Assembly (NCBI GenBank): GCA_022508725.1
Contig: JAFLUR010000091.1
Location: 1 to 8,333 of the forward strand
Length of the DNA stretch: 8,333 nt
DNA from: Oscillospiraceae bacterium
Lineage (GTDB): Bacteria > Bacillota > Clostridia > UBA1381
Direction of reading: 5' to 3'
Shown: one piece after another, positions 1 through 6,850 of the stretch
How positions within the stretch are numbered: position 1 is the first letter of the stretch
Layout of the letters: each line of letters opens with the position of its first letter
Position numbers and translations under genes: made by a program
The notes under the pieces: generated by a model
The model's input: only the letters and a program-made list of their open reading frames with translations
Database searches by the model: none
What the model was told of the DNA's origin: nothing

Positions 1-9
1 CTTGAAATA

Positions 10-35
10 CACAAAGTATTCCTGCGAATTTTGTG
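10..35. repeat. Bulged hairpin downstream of subunit F
   Basis: CACAAA (10-15) pairs with TTTGTG (30-35), and inside it ATTC (18-21) pairs with GAAT (26-29) around a 4-nt loop, leaving a 2-nt bulge (GT, 16-17). It lies in the gap after the last visible V-ATPase gene. There is no following T run, so it is not a standard terminator. Confidence 0.55.
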
Positions 36-85
36 CTTTGCCGGCAGAAAAATCCACTCAAAAATCCGACGATTGGAGGAATACT
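15..85. repeat. Long-range inverted repeat spanning the post-F gap
   Basis: AGTATTCCT (15-23) is the exact reverse complement of AGGAATACT (77-85), 9 bp. It shares one arm with the hairpin at 10-35, so the two structures exclude each other. It may be part of a small palindromic repeat that extends beyond the left edge. Confidence 0.45.
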
Positions 86-95
86 AAACAGGCTC

Positions 96-404
96 TTACA
101 AACGCAGTCCTATTGCCTCTCTGACGTGTCTGTTTATACTGTTGGCAATATCACGGCTTCCGTGACGGTCGGGTATCTCCACTATAAGCGGCTTTGCAAG
201 CTTTAATTTAAGTCCTGCCACATATTCGGGAATAAGCTTGCCGAGCTTTTCGGTAAGCAATACTATGCCTATCTCCTCATTTGCCGCCGCCCTTTCAAGC
301 TCCCGCTTGACCTCATGCGCCTCATGTACCACACAGCCCTCTACACCCGCAAGACGCATACCTATCTGAGTGTCAACATTATCGCTTATTAAGTACATTT
401 TCAC
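96..404 (-). CDS. ntpG: V-type ATPase subunit F (central stalk)
   Basis: A 102-residue soluble protein with a CheY-like Rossmann core that binds subunit D in the rotating shaft. Family marks are the MYLISDNVDTQIGMRLAGVEG opening, the central GIVLLTEKLG strand, and the near-C-terminal P-x-IVEIPDRHGS segment. I prefer the GTG at 404 (reading MKMYLISDN) because AGAGGTG at 417-411 sits 6 nt upstream. A GTG at 413 overlaps that ribosome binding site, and the ATG at 398 is 12 nt away. The symbol follows Enterococcus hirae naming (NtpG); many annotations call it atpF. It lies 14 nt after subunit K. The next gene does not start within the remaining 95 nt with any confidence. Confidence 0.93.
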   Translation of the reverse strand: MKMYLISDNVDTQIGMRLAGVEGCVVHEAHEVKRELERAAANEEIGIVLLTEKLGKLIPEYVAGLKLKLAKPLIVEIPDRHGSRDIANSINRHVREAIGLRL

Positions 405-410
405 AAAAAA

Positions 411-417
411 CACCTCT
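411..417 (-). promoter_or_regulatory. Ribosome binding site deciding the subunit F start
   Basis: AGAGGTG lies just after the subunit K stop and 6 nt before GTG at 404. Confidence 0.6.
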
Positions 418-418
418 T

Positions 419-853
419 TTACGAGAAAAGAATAAGGAACGATATAATAAGACCGTAAAGAGCGATACCCTCGGCAAGAGCAACGAATATAAGCGTTTTA
501 CCCATGATCTGCTCATTTTCGCTCATTGCGCCGATTGCCGCGCTTGCCGCGCTCGATACGGCGACACCGCCGCCGATACCGGAAAGACCCGTAGCCAATG
601 CCGCGCCGATAAATTTAAGTCCGTCGCCCGTGGTAGCCGCCGCGTCTGCCGCGCTCTGTGCGCCCTCCGCCGCGGCAAACGCCGCAACTCCGCCGCCGAT
701 GATCGAAAGAAGAGCAAGTCCCATAAAGCTTGAAAATCCGATCAAATTCATTATAAGGCACTGTCTGCCTTTTCTCTTTCCCGTAGCATAAAACATTATC
801 ATTGGAGCAACAATACTGACAAAAACCATTGCCGTCAAAATTTTAATCAACAT
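419..853 (-). CDS. ntpK: V-type ATPase proteolipid subunit K (c ring)
   Basis: A 144-residue, very hydrophobic protein that should oligomerise into the rotating membrane ring. Four helices are apparent: about 1-22, 33-60, 78-110 and 118-143. The last two form the classic c-subunit hairpin: glycine/alanine-rich ATGLSGIGGGVAVSSAASAA, polar loop SENEQ at 111-115, then LIFVALAEGIALYGLIISFL with the ion-binding glutamate E128. The first pair has no acidic residue inside a membrane helix, so each protein carries one ion site. By eye I see no glutamine at the position that completes the Na+ site in known sodium rings, so proton coupling is possible, but this is a hand alignment. The ATG at 853 has AAAGGT about 9 nt upstream. 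The TAA stop lies 14 nt before subunit F. Confidence 0.93.
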   Translation of the reverse strand: MLIKILTAMVFVSIVAPMIMFYATGKRKGRQCLIMNLIGFSSFMGLALLSIIGGGVAAFAAAEGAQSAADAAATTGDGLKFIGAALATGLSGIGGGVAVSSAASAAIGAMSENEQIMGKTLIFVALAEGIALYGLIISFLILFS

Positions 854-881
854 ATTATATCAACCTTTCGTATATCATAAT

Positions 882-2786
882 TTAATTTTTCATATTTTTT
901 TCGATACTTTGAAACTCATATCCGCTTCCGTCGTAATATCGGCTGAACATTTCATAATATTCCAATCTGAGTACCTGAATACCGACGATCAAGCCTTCAA
1001 GTCCCATGACGATAATATTTCCCATTATCATGGTTATTATATTGCCCGCGCCTCCCGACTTTGCGGCAAGCACTCCGACAACCATCATCATTCCGACGTG
1101 TATTATCGCAAACGCCCCGACTCTCAGGAACGAAATTGTATTTGTCACAAAGCTCAGCAGTACATCAAACATCTCGAAAAAGCTTTCGACAAAGAACATT
1201 CCGCCCTCCGGCTTCCAGTCCTTTCTTTTCTTGACCAGCTTTGAAAGAGGCTCCTGCAAAAACATCATAACAAACGTCAATATCAAAAGAGAGATCATTA
1301 CCGTTTTGTTCACCGGGGCATCGCCGAACAAAAATGACGACGCCGCAAATATAAGCAGCGTAGCGTAAAACACGACTCCTGCCACCCCGTTCTGATTGAA
1401 CATCAGCCTGCCCCAGTCTTTTCGTTTTACCGCGTTTACAATATTTATGACCATACACATCAGTATGACGAAAACTCCTATAACCACCGCTCCTCCGAGC
1501 ATAAAGCTTATTTTTTCCATAGGCTCTATCAGTCTTATTCCCGACAGCAGCGTCTCGTTTCCGAACACGCTGCCGTAAATAAAGCCGAATACGGTTCCCG
1601 ATACGCCTACCATCGACACTATCGCCGCAAGATCTGTTTTCTTTTTCAGATACAATATAAGTCCGCCTATAAAAAACAGAAAGCTTTGTCCCACATCTCC
1701 GAACATTATGCCGAACAGAATGATATATGATATTGCGACGACCGGAGTCGGGTCCATCTCGCCGTAGGACGGCATACCGTACATTTTTACAAAGAACTCA
1801 AACGGTCTGAACAGCGCCGGATTTTTCAGCTTTGTCGGCGGTTTTGCCTTTATTTCCTCGGGTTTTTCCGAAATAAACAATACCGTCGTATCCTCCTCCA
1901 GCTCCTTTGCCAGCTTATCGGCCTCTTTATCGGTCATCCAACCGACAAGAAAGAAAAACTCATTTGTATGAGCCGATTTTCTGCGTATATTCGAATAATC
2001 GGCATATTTCAACGCCATATGGTAAAAATCGAGCAATTTATAATAATGCTGCTGTATGGTCCTGCGAATTTGGGTCTGAAGCGCTTTTATTTCTTCCGCC
2101 AATTTGAAATTTTCATCCTTCAATTTTTCCACCGCCGCATGAGGCGTACCCGTTATTCCTTCCGGCAGGATCAGACGTTCGAAATACAATGATGCAAATA
2201 CCGCGTCCGTCTGTTCCTTCAGCTGCGCCGGCATAAAATACATTCCCCATATATGCATCTCATCCTCCGATACGGGCGTAAATATCGCCTCCATATCCTC
2301 CAGATAAACCTTTAATGTATTGTAGCTGCCCTTGGGAAGTCTGCCCAGACGCATTGCAATAAACTCAAAATCGAAAAGCTTGTTAAGCTCAACATCCATC
2401 TCGGAATATGTTTCAAGCTGTTTCATTATATGCTTGTTATCCTCGATCTTTTCGTCCAGCTTACCTATCTTTGTTTTGTTGTCCTCGATTTTATCGTTAA
2501 TATCCTTTATATACTCCAGTATTTTCTCTTTGGGAGTATCATTATAGGCGCTTTCCACATCCTTTGGAGCGAAATTCGCATAAGCAAAAATTTCCGATAT
2601 ACTTTTTACTATCTGAGCATACTGACTGTCCTCTGTGAACGGAACAAGCTTTTTGTTGCTTGAGCCGAGCGCCGTTACGGCGTTTTCAAGATGTATATCC
2701 TTTCCTATCACATACTTGTCAACCACCCGTTCAAAATCATAGATCGCACCGGCTATCGTTACCGATGTCATTTTCATTACAGCCAC
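882..2786 (-). CDS. ntpI: V-type ATPase subunit I (a-like, ion-channel stator)
   Basis: A 634-residue stator subunit. The N-terminal half (1-335) is cytosolic, with two helical-hairpin coiled coils (about 92-127 and 219-246) that reach up to the peripheral stalks. The C-terminal half (about 345-610) has seven or eight membrane helices that form the ion half-channels against the K ring. Key landmarks are FGIMFGDVGQ at 358-367, the essential-arginine helix SFLRVGAFAIIHVGMMMVVG at 552-571 with R555 facing the proteolipid carboxylate, and the last helix with GLEGLIVGIQVLRLEYYE at 595-612 followed by FSRYYDGSGYEF. All expected elements are present, so it looks functional. The start is GTG at 2786, chosen because AGGAGGG lies 7 nt upstream; the ATG three codons later would be spaced 16 nt away. 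It is separated from subunit C by 14 nt and from K by 28 nt. Confidence 0.95.
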   Translation of the reverse strand: MAVMKMTSVTIAGAIYDFERVVDKYVIGKDIHLENAVTALGSSNKKLVPFTEDSQYAQIVKSISEIFAYANFAPKDVESAYNDTPKEKILEYIKDINDKIEDNKTKIGKLDEKIEDNKHIMKQLETYSEMDVELNKLFDFEFIAMRLGRLPKGSYNTLKVYLEDMEAIFTPVSEDEMHIWGMYFMPAQLKEQTDAVFASLYFERLILPEGITGTPHAAVEKLKDENFKLAEEIKALQTQIRRTIQQHYYKLLDFYHMALKYADYSNIRRKSAHTNEFFFLVGWMTDKEADKLAKELEEDTTVLFISEKPEEIKAKPPTKLKNPALFRPFEFFVKMYGMPSYGEMDPTPVVAISYIILFGIMFGDVGQSFLFFIGGLILYLKKKTDLAAIVSMVGVSGTVFGFIYGSVFGNETLLSGIRLIEPMEKISFMLGGAVVIGVFVILMCMVINIVNAVKRKDWGRLMFNQNGVAGVVFYATLLIFAASSFLFGDAPVNKTVMISLLILTFVMMFLQEPLSKLVKKRKDWKPEGGMFFVESFFEMFDVLLSFVTNTISFLRVGAFAIIHVGMMMVVGVLAAKSGGAGNIITMIMGNIIVMGLEGLIVGIQVLRLEYYEMFSRYYDGSGYEFQSIEKNMKN

Positions 2787-2793
2787 ATTTCAA

Positions 2794-2800
2794 CCCTCCT
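2794..2800 (-). promoter_or_regulatory. Ribosome binding site deciding the GTG start of subunit I
   Basis: AGGAGGG immediately follows the subunit C stop codon and lies 7 nt before GTG at 2786. An out-of-frame ATG at 2788 overlaps the true start. Confidence 0.8.
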
Positions 2801-3823
2801 TTAATATACTATCAATCCCTTTATACTGTCCGGATCCGAACTGTATCTTTTACCCTCCGCTATGGTTTTGATATTCTGTATTTCATTATCCCTCAAAAGA
2901 ATATATGCCACCGCGAGCGTTACGGGTTCTTTTGCCCTGCGGAATTTTTTTGATAATATATCATGCATGATATATCTGTACTTTTCCTCCGCAAAGCCGC
3001 TGTCAATATTTTCAAACAGCTTTCGATATCTTGTATTTTTTACCGTGTTTATCAAATGATCGATATCTCCCGATACAATATCGGCAAGATTTTCACGCGT
3101 CATTTTATAGCTAATCGGTATAATGTGTGTGTATATCATTTCATGCGGCATATTAAAATACTTTTTGCAGCGGTATACCCACATTATATTCAGTATATCG
3201 ATCTTCTTGCCGAACAGATCGATCAGCTCGGATTTTTCCTCTATAAATCTGCCCACTTCATTCCAAAGCAGGCGGTAATAATATATATCGAGCATCATTA
3301 CGATCATCTCGGATTTAAGATCGGAGGTACTCTCTCTGTAAAGTATCTTGTAATATCCCGTTCCCCTGCACGCGTCCAGAATACCGTAAAAATCATCGGC
3401 TTTAAAAAGACGTTCAAAATTGACTTTTGTATGCTTCTTTAAAAATTCATCCGGCTCCGGCATACCGTACTCATCCCCGCCGACGGTTTTGAATATACGC
3501 TTTACCGCGGCTTTTATATATTCTATTTCTTTCTTTATTATATAATAATTGAATACCTTTCGCTCATACAGTCCCATAAACCTGAATATTCTGATATAAT
3601 CGTCATAACATGCCGCATTAAGCAGCTGTTCGAACTCCGCTCTGTGAATTTCCTCTTCATTCGTATTTTCGAGCGTTTTTCCGTAAACGGTATTGTTTTT
3701 CAAATATCCGCATATTTCACCCACGCTGTTTTTTTCAAGCAGCGCGTCATAATCCGATTTGTCGAGAAAACCCGCGCTCATGGCTTTAAGCTTTGCGTTT
3801 ACGGCATAATACTGCGAACCCAT
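2801..3823 (-). CDS. ntpC: V-type ATPase subunit C (AC39/d-like)
   Basis: A 340-residue all-alpha protein of the vATP-synt_AC39 family. In bacterial V/A-type ATPases this funnel-shaped subunit sits on the proteolipid ring and connects it to the central stalk (D and F). Family features are the start GSQYYAVNAKLKAMSAGFLDKSDYDALLEKNSV (opening and first repeat), the Tyr- and Leu-rich helices such as YYYRLLWNEVGRFIEEKSELIDLFGKKIDILNIMWVYRCKKY in the middle, and the late helix RAKEPVTLAVAYILLRDNEIQNIKTIAEGKRY, which is typical of the C-terminal end. There are no membrane segments. The length is normal. The ATG at 3823 has AGGAGG 9 nt upstream, within a purine-rich tract containing two such sites. 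The TAA stop is immediately followed by the ribosome binding site of subunit I. Confidence 0.9.
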   Translation of the reverse strand: MGSQYYAVNAKLKAMSAGFLDKSDYDALLEKNSVGEICGYLKNNTVYGKTLENTNEEEIHRAEFEQLLNAACYDDYIRIFRFMGLYERKVFNYYIIKKEIEYIKAAVKRIFKTVGGDEYGMPEPDEFLKKHTKVNFERLFKADDFYGILDACRGTGYYKILYRESTSDLKSEMIVMMLDIYYYRLLWNEVGRFIEEKSELIDLFGKKIDILNIMWVYRCKKYFNMPHEMIYTHIIPISYKMTRENLADIVSGDIDHLINTVKNTRYRKLFENIDSGFAEEKYRYIMHDILSKKFRRAKEPVTLAVAYILLRDNEIQNIKTIAEGKRYSSDPDSIKGLIVY

Positions 3824-3894
3824 TCTCCGCTGCCTCCTCTCCTCCGTATATCTGCGTCATCAGAAAAAATTTTCTTTCGCCTCCGAATAATTTT

Positions 3895-4212
3895 TCATGT
3901 CCGGACATTTATTATTTCGTCAAACAAATTATCCTCCCACATCTGCTTATTCCGGCGGTATTTCGCATCGAGTCCGGATATTTTTCTTGCCGTATCCTCT
4001 TTTATCTTAATTATCTTTTTTGCGACATCGTCGTCATTCGCCTTAATGCGCGCCTCCTTTTCAATGTTTATTTTATTGAGTATCTCCGCCTTTTTCTTCT
4101 CCACACTTTCATCTATTATTTTCTCGAGATTTGCCTTGGTTTCCTTTACGTCCGCAACCACTTCCTGAGCCATCTCTTCAATTTCTATGATCTGCTGAAT
4201 TGTATTGTTCAT
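3895..4212 (-). CDS. V-type ATPase peripheral-stalk subunit (G/H-like)
   Basis: A 105-residue, highly charged, Lys/Glu-rich protein predicted to be nearly all helix, with coiled-coil character from about residue 8 to 75 (alternating IEEMAQEVVADV, KANLEKIID, KKKAEILNKI). It has no signal peptide or membrane segment. The size, composition and position at the head of the V-ATPase genes fit the small peripheral-stalk subunit (G or H; NtpF in Enterococcus hirae nomenclature), which pairs with subunit E to hold the catalytic head against subunit I. Sequence similarity in this family is weak, so the call rests largely on composition and context. The ATG at 4212 has GGGGAGG 7 nt upstream, starting just after the stop of the DUF711 gene. 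It ends in WEDNLFDEIINVRT with a TGA stop; subunit C begins 71 nt later. Confidence 0.78.
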   Translation of the reverse strand: MNNTIQQIIEIEEMAQEVVADVKETKANLEKIIDESVEKKKAEILNKINIEKEARIKANDDDVAKKIIKIKEDTARKISGLDAKYRRNKQMWEDNLFDEIINVRT

Positions 4213-4227
4213 AAGTCTGCCTCCCCG

Positions 4228-5595
4228 TTAATTCTTCAGACTCTGCAAAGGCGCCGGAATCCGTCCGCCGCGGTTTATAAAATCATCGCTCGAATATTCT
4301 CTTACCCGCATTACCGGCCCCGTACCGAGCAGTCCTCCGAATTCAACAACATCTCCTACCCTTTTCCCCGGCGCCGGAATAAGTCTTACCGCCGTCGTTT
4401 TTGAATTCACCATTCCTATCGCCGCTTCATCGGCTATAATTGCGGATACGGTCGATGCCGGCGTATCTCCCGGAATAACGATCATATCGAGGCCCACCGA
4501 ACACACGCACGTCATAGCCTCAAGCTTTTCTATGGAAAGCGCGCCGCTTTTCGCCGCCGCTATCATTCCGGCATCCTCGCTGACGGGAATGAACGCGCCC
4601 GACAATCCGCCGACATACGACGATGCCATGACTCCGCCCTTTTTAACGGCATCGTTAAGCAGAGCCAGCGCCGCCGTTGTCCCGTGTGTGCCGCATTTTT
4701 CAAGACCCATTTCCTCTAAAATATATGCCACGCTGTCGCCTACCGCCGGTGTCGGCGCAAGTGACAGATCGACGATACCGAAAGGCACATTAAGCCTTTT
4801 TGACGCTTCCTGAGCAACAAGCTGTCCCATTCTTGTAATTTTAAACGCTGTTCGTTTAATTGTTTCCGCAACCGCTCCGAACGGCTCGCCCCTAACCTTT
4901 TCAAGAGCGCATTTCACAACGCCCGGTCCGCTTACACCGACGTTTATAACACAGTCACCCTCACCCTCTCCGTGAAAAGCTCCCGCCATAAACGGATTGT
5001 CCTCGACCGCATTTGCAAATACCACAAGCTTTGCGCAGGCAAATCCGTCGGTATCCTTTGTAAGCTCTGCCGCCCTTTTTATAACTCCGCCCATCAGCTT
5101 GACCGCGTCCATATTGATTCCCGCGCGCGTCGAGCCGACGTTTACGCTTGAGCAAACCGTATTTGTCGATGCAAGAGCTTCCGGAATTGATTCGATAAGT
5201 ATTCTTTCGCCGGCGGTAATGCCCTTATGCACAAGCGCGCTGAAACCGCCGATAAAATTCACACCCACATCCTTCGCCGCTTTGTCAAGAGTTTTTGCTA
5301 TCCTTACGCATTTCTCCAAAGACGGCTCTTCGAGCGCGTCAACAAGCGACGCGCAGGGAGTCACCGATATTCTCTTATTTATTATCGGCACTCCGAACTG
5401 CTTTTCGATATCCTCTCCCACCTTTACAAGATCCTTTGCGTAAGAGGTTATTTTATCGTATATCTTTCCGCACAGCCTGTCAATATCCGGATCGGCGCAG
5501 CTTTTAAGCGATATTCCCATTGTTATGGTTCTGATATCAAGATTTTCCTTGTCTATCATATTGACGGTTTCCATTATCTCAAAAGGATTTATCAT
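4228..5595 (-). CDS. PFL family protein, DUF711/UPF0210, unknown function
   Basis: A 455-residue cytosolic protein of the widely conserved DUF711 (UPF0210) family, called 'PFL family' because its fold resembles pyruvate formate-lyase and related barrels. Its biochemical role is not established. Recognisable family segments are NLDIRTITMGISL at 18-30, NKRISVTPCASLV at 73-85, HGEGEGDCVINVGVSGPG at 208-225, APTPAVGDSVAYILEEMGLE at 280-299, and KTTAVRLIPAPGKRVGD near 399-414. A CVC pair lies at 363-365. I see no glycyl-radical loop of the RVxGY type near the C terminus, so radical chemistry should not be assumed from the name. The ATG at 5595 has GGGAGG 8 nt upstream. It follows the ACT gene by 13 nt and precedes the first V-ATPase gene by 15 nt, so all are likely to be in one transcript. 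Confidence 0.92.
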   Translation of the reverse strand: MINPFEIMETVNMIDKENLDIRTITMGISLKSCADPDIDRLCGKIYDKITSYAKDLVKVGEDIEKQFGVPIINKRISVTPCASLVDALEEPSLEKCVRIAKTLDKAAKDVGVNFIGGFSALVHKGITAGERILIESIPEALASTNTVCSSVNVGSTRAGINMDAVKLMGGVIKRAAELTKDTDGFACAKLVVFANAVEDNPFMAGAFHGEGEGDCVINVGVSGPGVVKCALEKVRGEPFGAVAETIKRTAFKITRMGQLVAQEASKRLNVPFGIVDLSLAPTPAVGDSVAYILEEMGLEKCGTHGTTAALALLNDAVKKGGVMASSYVGGLSGAFIPVSEDAGMIAAAKSGALSIEKLEAMTCVCSVGLDMIVIPGDTPASTVSAIIADEAAIGMVNSKTTAVRLIPAPGKRVGDVVEFGGLLGTGPVMRVREYSSDDFINRGGRIPAPLQSLKN

Positions 5596-5608
5596 TACTT
5601 TTGCCTCC

Positions 5609-5878
5609 CTATATTCTGTGCATTGAATTGAACACTTCTTCGTTCTGAATATGAATGGAAAGTCCCATATCCTTTTCTATCTCACTCATTTTTCCGGATA
5701 AAACGTTTATATCGCTTTCCGGTTCGTTAAACCGCACAAGCATGATCATTGTGAACATACCCTGCATGATCGTCTGTGAAATATCGAGAATATTTACATT
5801 ATTCTCCGACAACACCTTGCTCACAGCCGCTATTATACCTACCTTATCCTTACCGATCACAGTCAGTACCGCTTTCAT
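5609..5878 (-). CDS. Stand-alone ACT-domain protein (UPF0237 family)
   Basis: An 89-residue soluble protein made almost entirely of one ACT domain. It starts MKAVLTVIGKDKVGIIAAVS, the usual beta-strand/loop/helix opening in which the glycine of the DKVGI turn helps form the ligand site; NVNILDISQTIMQGMFTMIM follows at about 27-46. ACT domains bind small ligands, often amino acids, and this family resembles the ACT modules of formyltetrahydrofolate deformylase and GcvR-type regulators, but its ligand is unknown. The ATG at 5878 has AAAGGA 9 nt upstream. Its TAG stop overlaps the GGGAGG ribosome binding site of the next gene, which starts 13 nt later, so the two are almost certainly co-translated. 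The same pair occurs together in many Firmicutes and archaea, which suggests that the ACT protein senses a ligand for, or forms a complex with, the DUF711 protein. That last point is inference. Confidence 0.9.
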   Translation of the reverse strand: MKAVLTVIGKDKVGIIAAVSKVLSENNVNILDISQTIMQGMFTMIMLVRFNEPESDINVLSGKMSEIEKDMGLSIHIQNEEVFNSMHRI

Positions 5879-5902
5879 ATACCATGTTCCTTTCTTTATA
5901 GA

Positions 5903-5918
5903 ATAACGATTGCGTTAT
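5903..5918. repeat. Small hairpin between rlmB and the ACT-domain gene
   Basis: ATAACG and CGTTAT form a perfect 6-bp stem with a tetraloop 2 nt after the rlmB stop. There is no T run after it on the minus strand, so it is not a typical intrinsic terminator. It may act as an mRNA 3'-end stabiliser or mark partial uncoupling of rlmB from the genes downstream, or it may be chance. Confidence 0.4.
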
Positions 5919-5920
5919 AC

Positions 5921-6694
5921 TTATTTTATATAAATATCGGGTCTCCTCTGACGCACCGCCTCATACATAAGCAGCGCCGCCGCCACAGACGCGTTAAGCG
6001 ACGATATTTCCCCGAACATGGGAATCGTAACCGAAAAATCGCACTTTTCCCTTACAAGGCGGCTTATGCCGAAGCCCTCGCTGCCTATCACAATTCCCAG
6101 AGCGCCCGTCAAGTCCGCCGAATACATCGGCGTACCCCCGAAATCCGCTCCGGCTATCCACAATCCCTTTTCTTTCAGCTCATCGACAGTCCGCGCGATA
6201 TTTGTTACCTTGCATAACTTTGTATATTCCTCGGCTCCCGCCGCTGCCTTTGCCGCAGCCGCACCGAGTCCCGCCCCACCCCTTTTGGGGATGATTATTC
6301 CGTGAACTCCCGCGCAGTTTGCCGTCCTTATTACAGAGCCGAGATTGCGCGGATCGCTTATTTTATCGCATATTATAACAAACGGGGGTTCGTTTTTTTC
6401 TTCCGCCGTCTTTAAAATCTCATCGATCGTGCAATACCCGACCGCGGCGACATAGGCTATGATCCCCTGATGGCTCCCGGTTTCGCTCATTGAATCGAGC
6501 TTCCGACCTTCGACCTCGCTTATTACGATACCCTTTTCCTTTGCCTTTTTTATTATGGGAATTATCGAGCCTTCGAGATTTCCCTTTTTTATAAAGATCT
6601 TGTCGATCTCTCTGCCCGAGCGGATAGCCTCCGCAACAGGGTTTCTGCCCTCGATTTTGTACTCTTTTACATCATTTTCGTTTTTTTCATACAT
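5921..6694 (-). CDS. rlmB: 23S rRNA 2'-O-ribose methyltransferase, SpoU/TrmH family (RlmB-like)
   Basis: A 257-residue SPOUT methyltransferase, expected to transfer a methyl group from S-adenosylmethionine to a ribose 2'-OH in 23S rRNA (G2251 for E. coli RlmB). An N-terminal RNA-binding domain (about 15-85) opens with EGRNPVAEAI. The knotted catalytic domain (about 105-250) carries the three family motifs: DPRNLGSVIRTA at 114-125 (N117, R123), IVIGSEGFGISRLV at 201-214 (E206) and IPMFGEISSLNASVAAA at 224-240 (N234). The length is normal for the family. The ATG at 6694 has GGAGA 7 nt upstream. The exact rRNA target cannot be proven from sequence, because TrmH-family members with different targets share these motifs; RlmB/YacO-like is the best fit because of the N-terminal domain. 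It is followed after 42 nt by the ACT-domain gene. Confidence 0.88.
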   Translation of the reverse strand: MYEKNENDVKEYKIEGRNPVAEAIRSGREIDKIFIKKGNLEGSIIPIIKKAKEKGIVISEVEGRKLDSMSETGSHQGIIAYVAAVGYCTIDEILKTAEEKNEPPFVIICDKISDPRNLGSVIRTANCAGVHGIIIPKRGGAGLGAAAAKAAAGAEEYTKLCKVTNIARTVDELKEKGLWIAGADFGGTPMYSADLTGALGIVIGSEGFGISRLVREKCDFSVTIPMFGEISSLNASVAAALLMYEAVRQRRPDIYIK

Positions 6695-6718
6695 AATATT
6701 TTCTCCAACTACAGCGAA

Positions 6719-6850
6719 AACGATTACCCGGTCTGTTTCGCGCGGGGTATAACCCCGACATCTGGCGAACAGTATCGGTGCCGGTCAAATCTGTCACCCC
6801 CCGCAAAGCGGGCGAAAAATTTTCTGCCGCACAGTTACCGGATAATCGTT
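6719..6850 (-). promoter_or_regulatory. Inverted-repeat-bounded structured element in the rlmB leader (candidate RNA or palindromic repeat)
   Basis: The ends of this 132-nt segment, 6719-6732 and 6837-6850, pair over 14 positions. The one imperfect pair (6727 with 6842) is C/A on the plus strand but a G-U wobble in minus-strand RNA. The rod continues inward with CTGT/ACAG (6733-6736 with 6831-6834) and GCG/CGC (6740-6742 with 6828-6830). Two inner hairpins are perfect: 6743-6757 (6 bp, loop of 3) and 6800-6812 (CCCGC/GCGGG, loop of 3). It lies 24 nt upstream of the rlmB start. I do not recognise a known riboswitch or small RNA class. It could be a cis-regulatory leader, an independent small RNA, or a MITE-like repeat; no target duplication is obvious. 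Confidence 0.45.

Noticed and set aside
1..57. A possible partial gene on the minus strand, starting at GTG 57 or at GTG 12 (AGGAA 6 nt upstream of the latter).
   Set aside because: GTG 57 has no ribosome binding site and its 19 codons resemble no V-ATPase subunit I know. GTG 12 leaves only four codons. The sequence looks more like a repeat; it cannot be decided without the flank.
504..791. Long plus-strand ORF opposite subunit K.
   Set aside because: It is antisense to an unmistakable proteolipid gene. Its Ala/Pro-rich translation is what the reverse strand of a Gly/Ala-rich membrane protein gives, and it has no ribosome binding site.
3786..3860. A 24-codon minus-strand ORF beginning at ATG 3860 and overlapping the start of subunit C in another frame.
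   Set aside because: Its possible ribosome binding site is spaced about 17 nt away, the product is short and low in complexity (GGEEAAENG), and the reading comes from the purine-rich ribosome-binding tract of subunit C.
3793..4404. 203-codon plus-strand ORF opposite the peripheral-stalk gene and its flanks.
   Set aside because: It crosses two gene boundaries on the other strand, and its Phe/Ile/Tyr-rich sequence mirrors Lys/Glu-rich coding. It shows no domain that I recognise.
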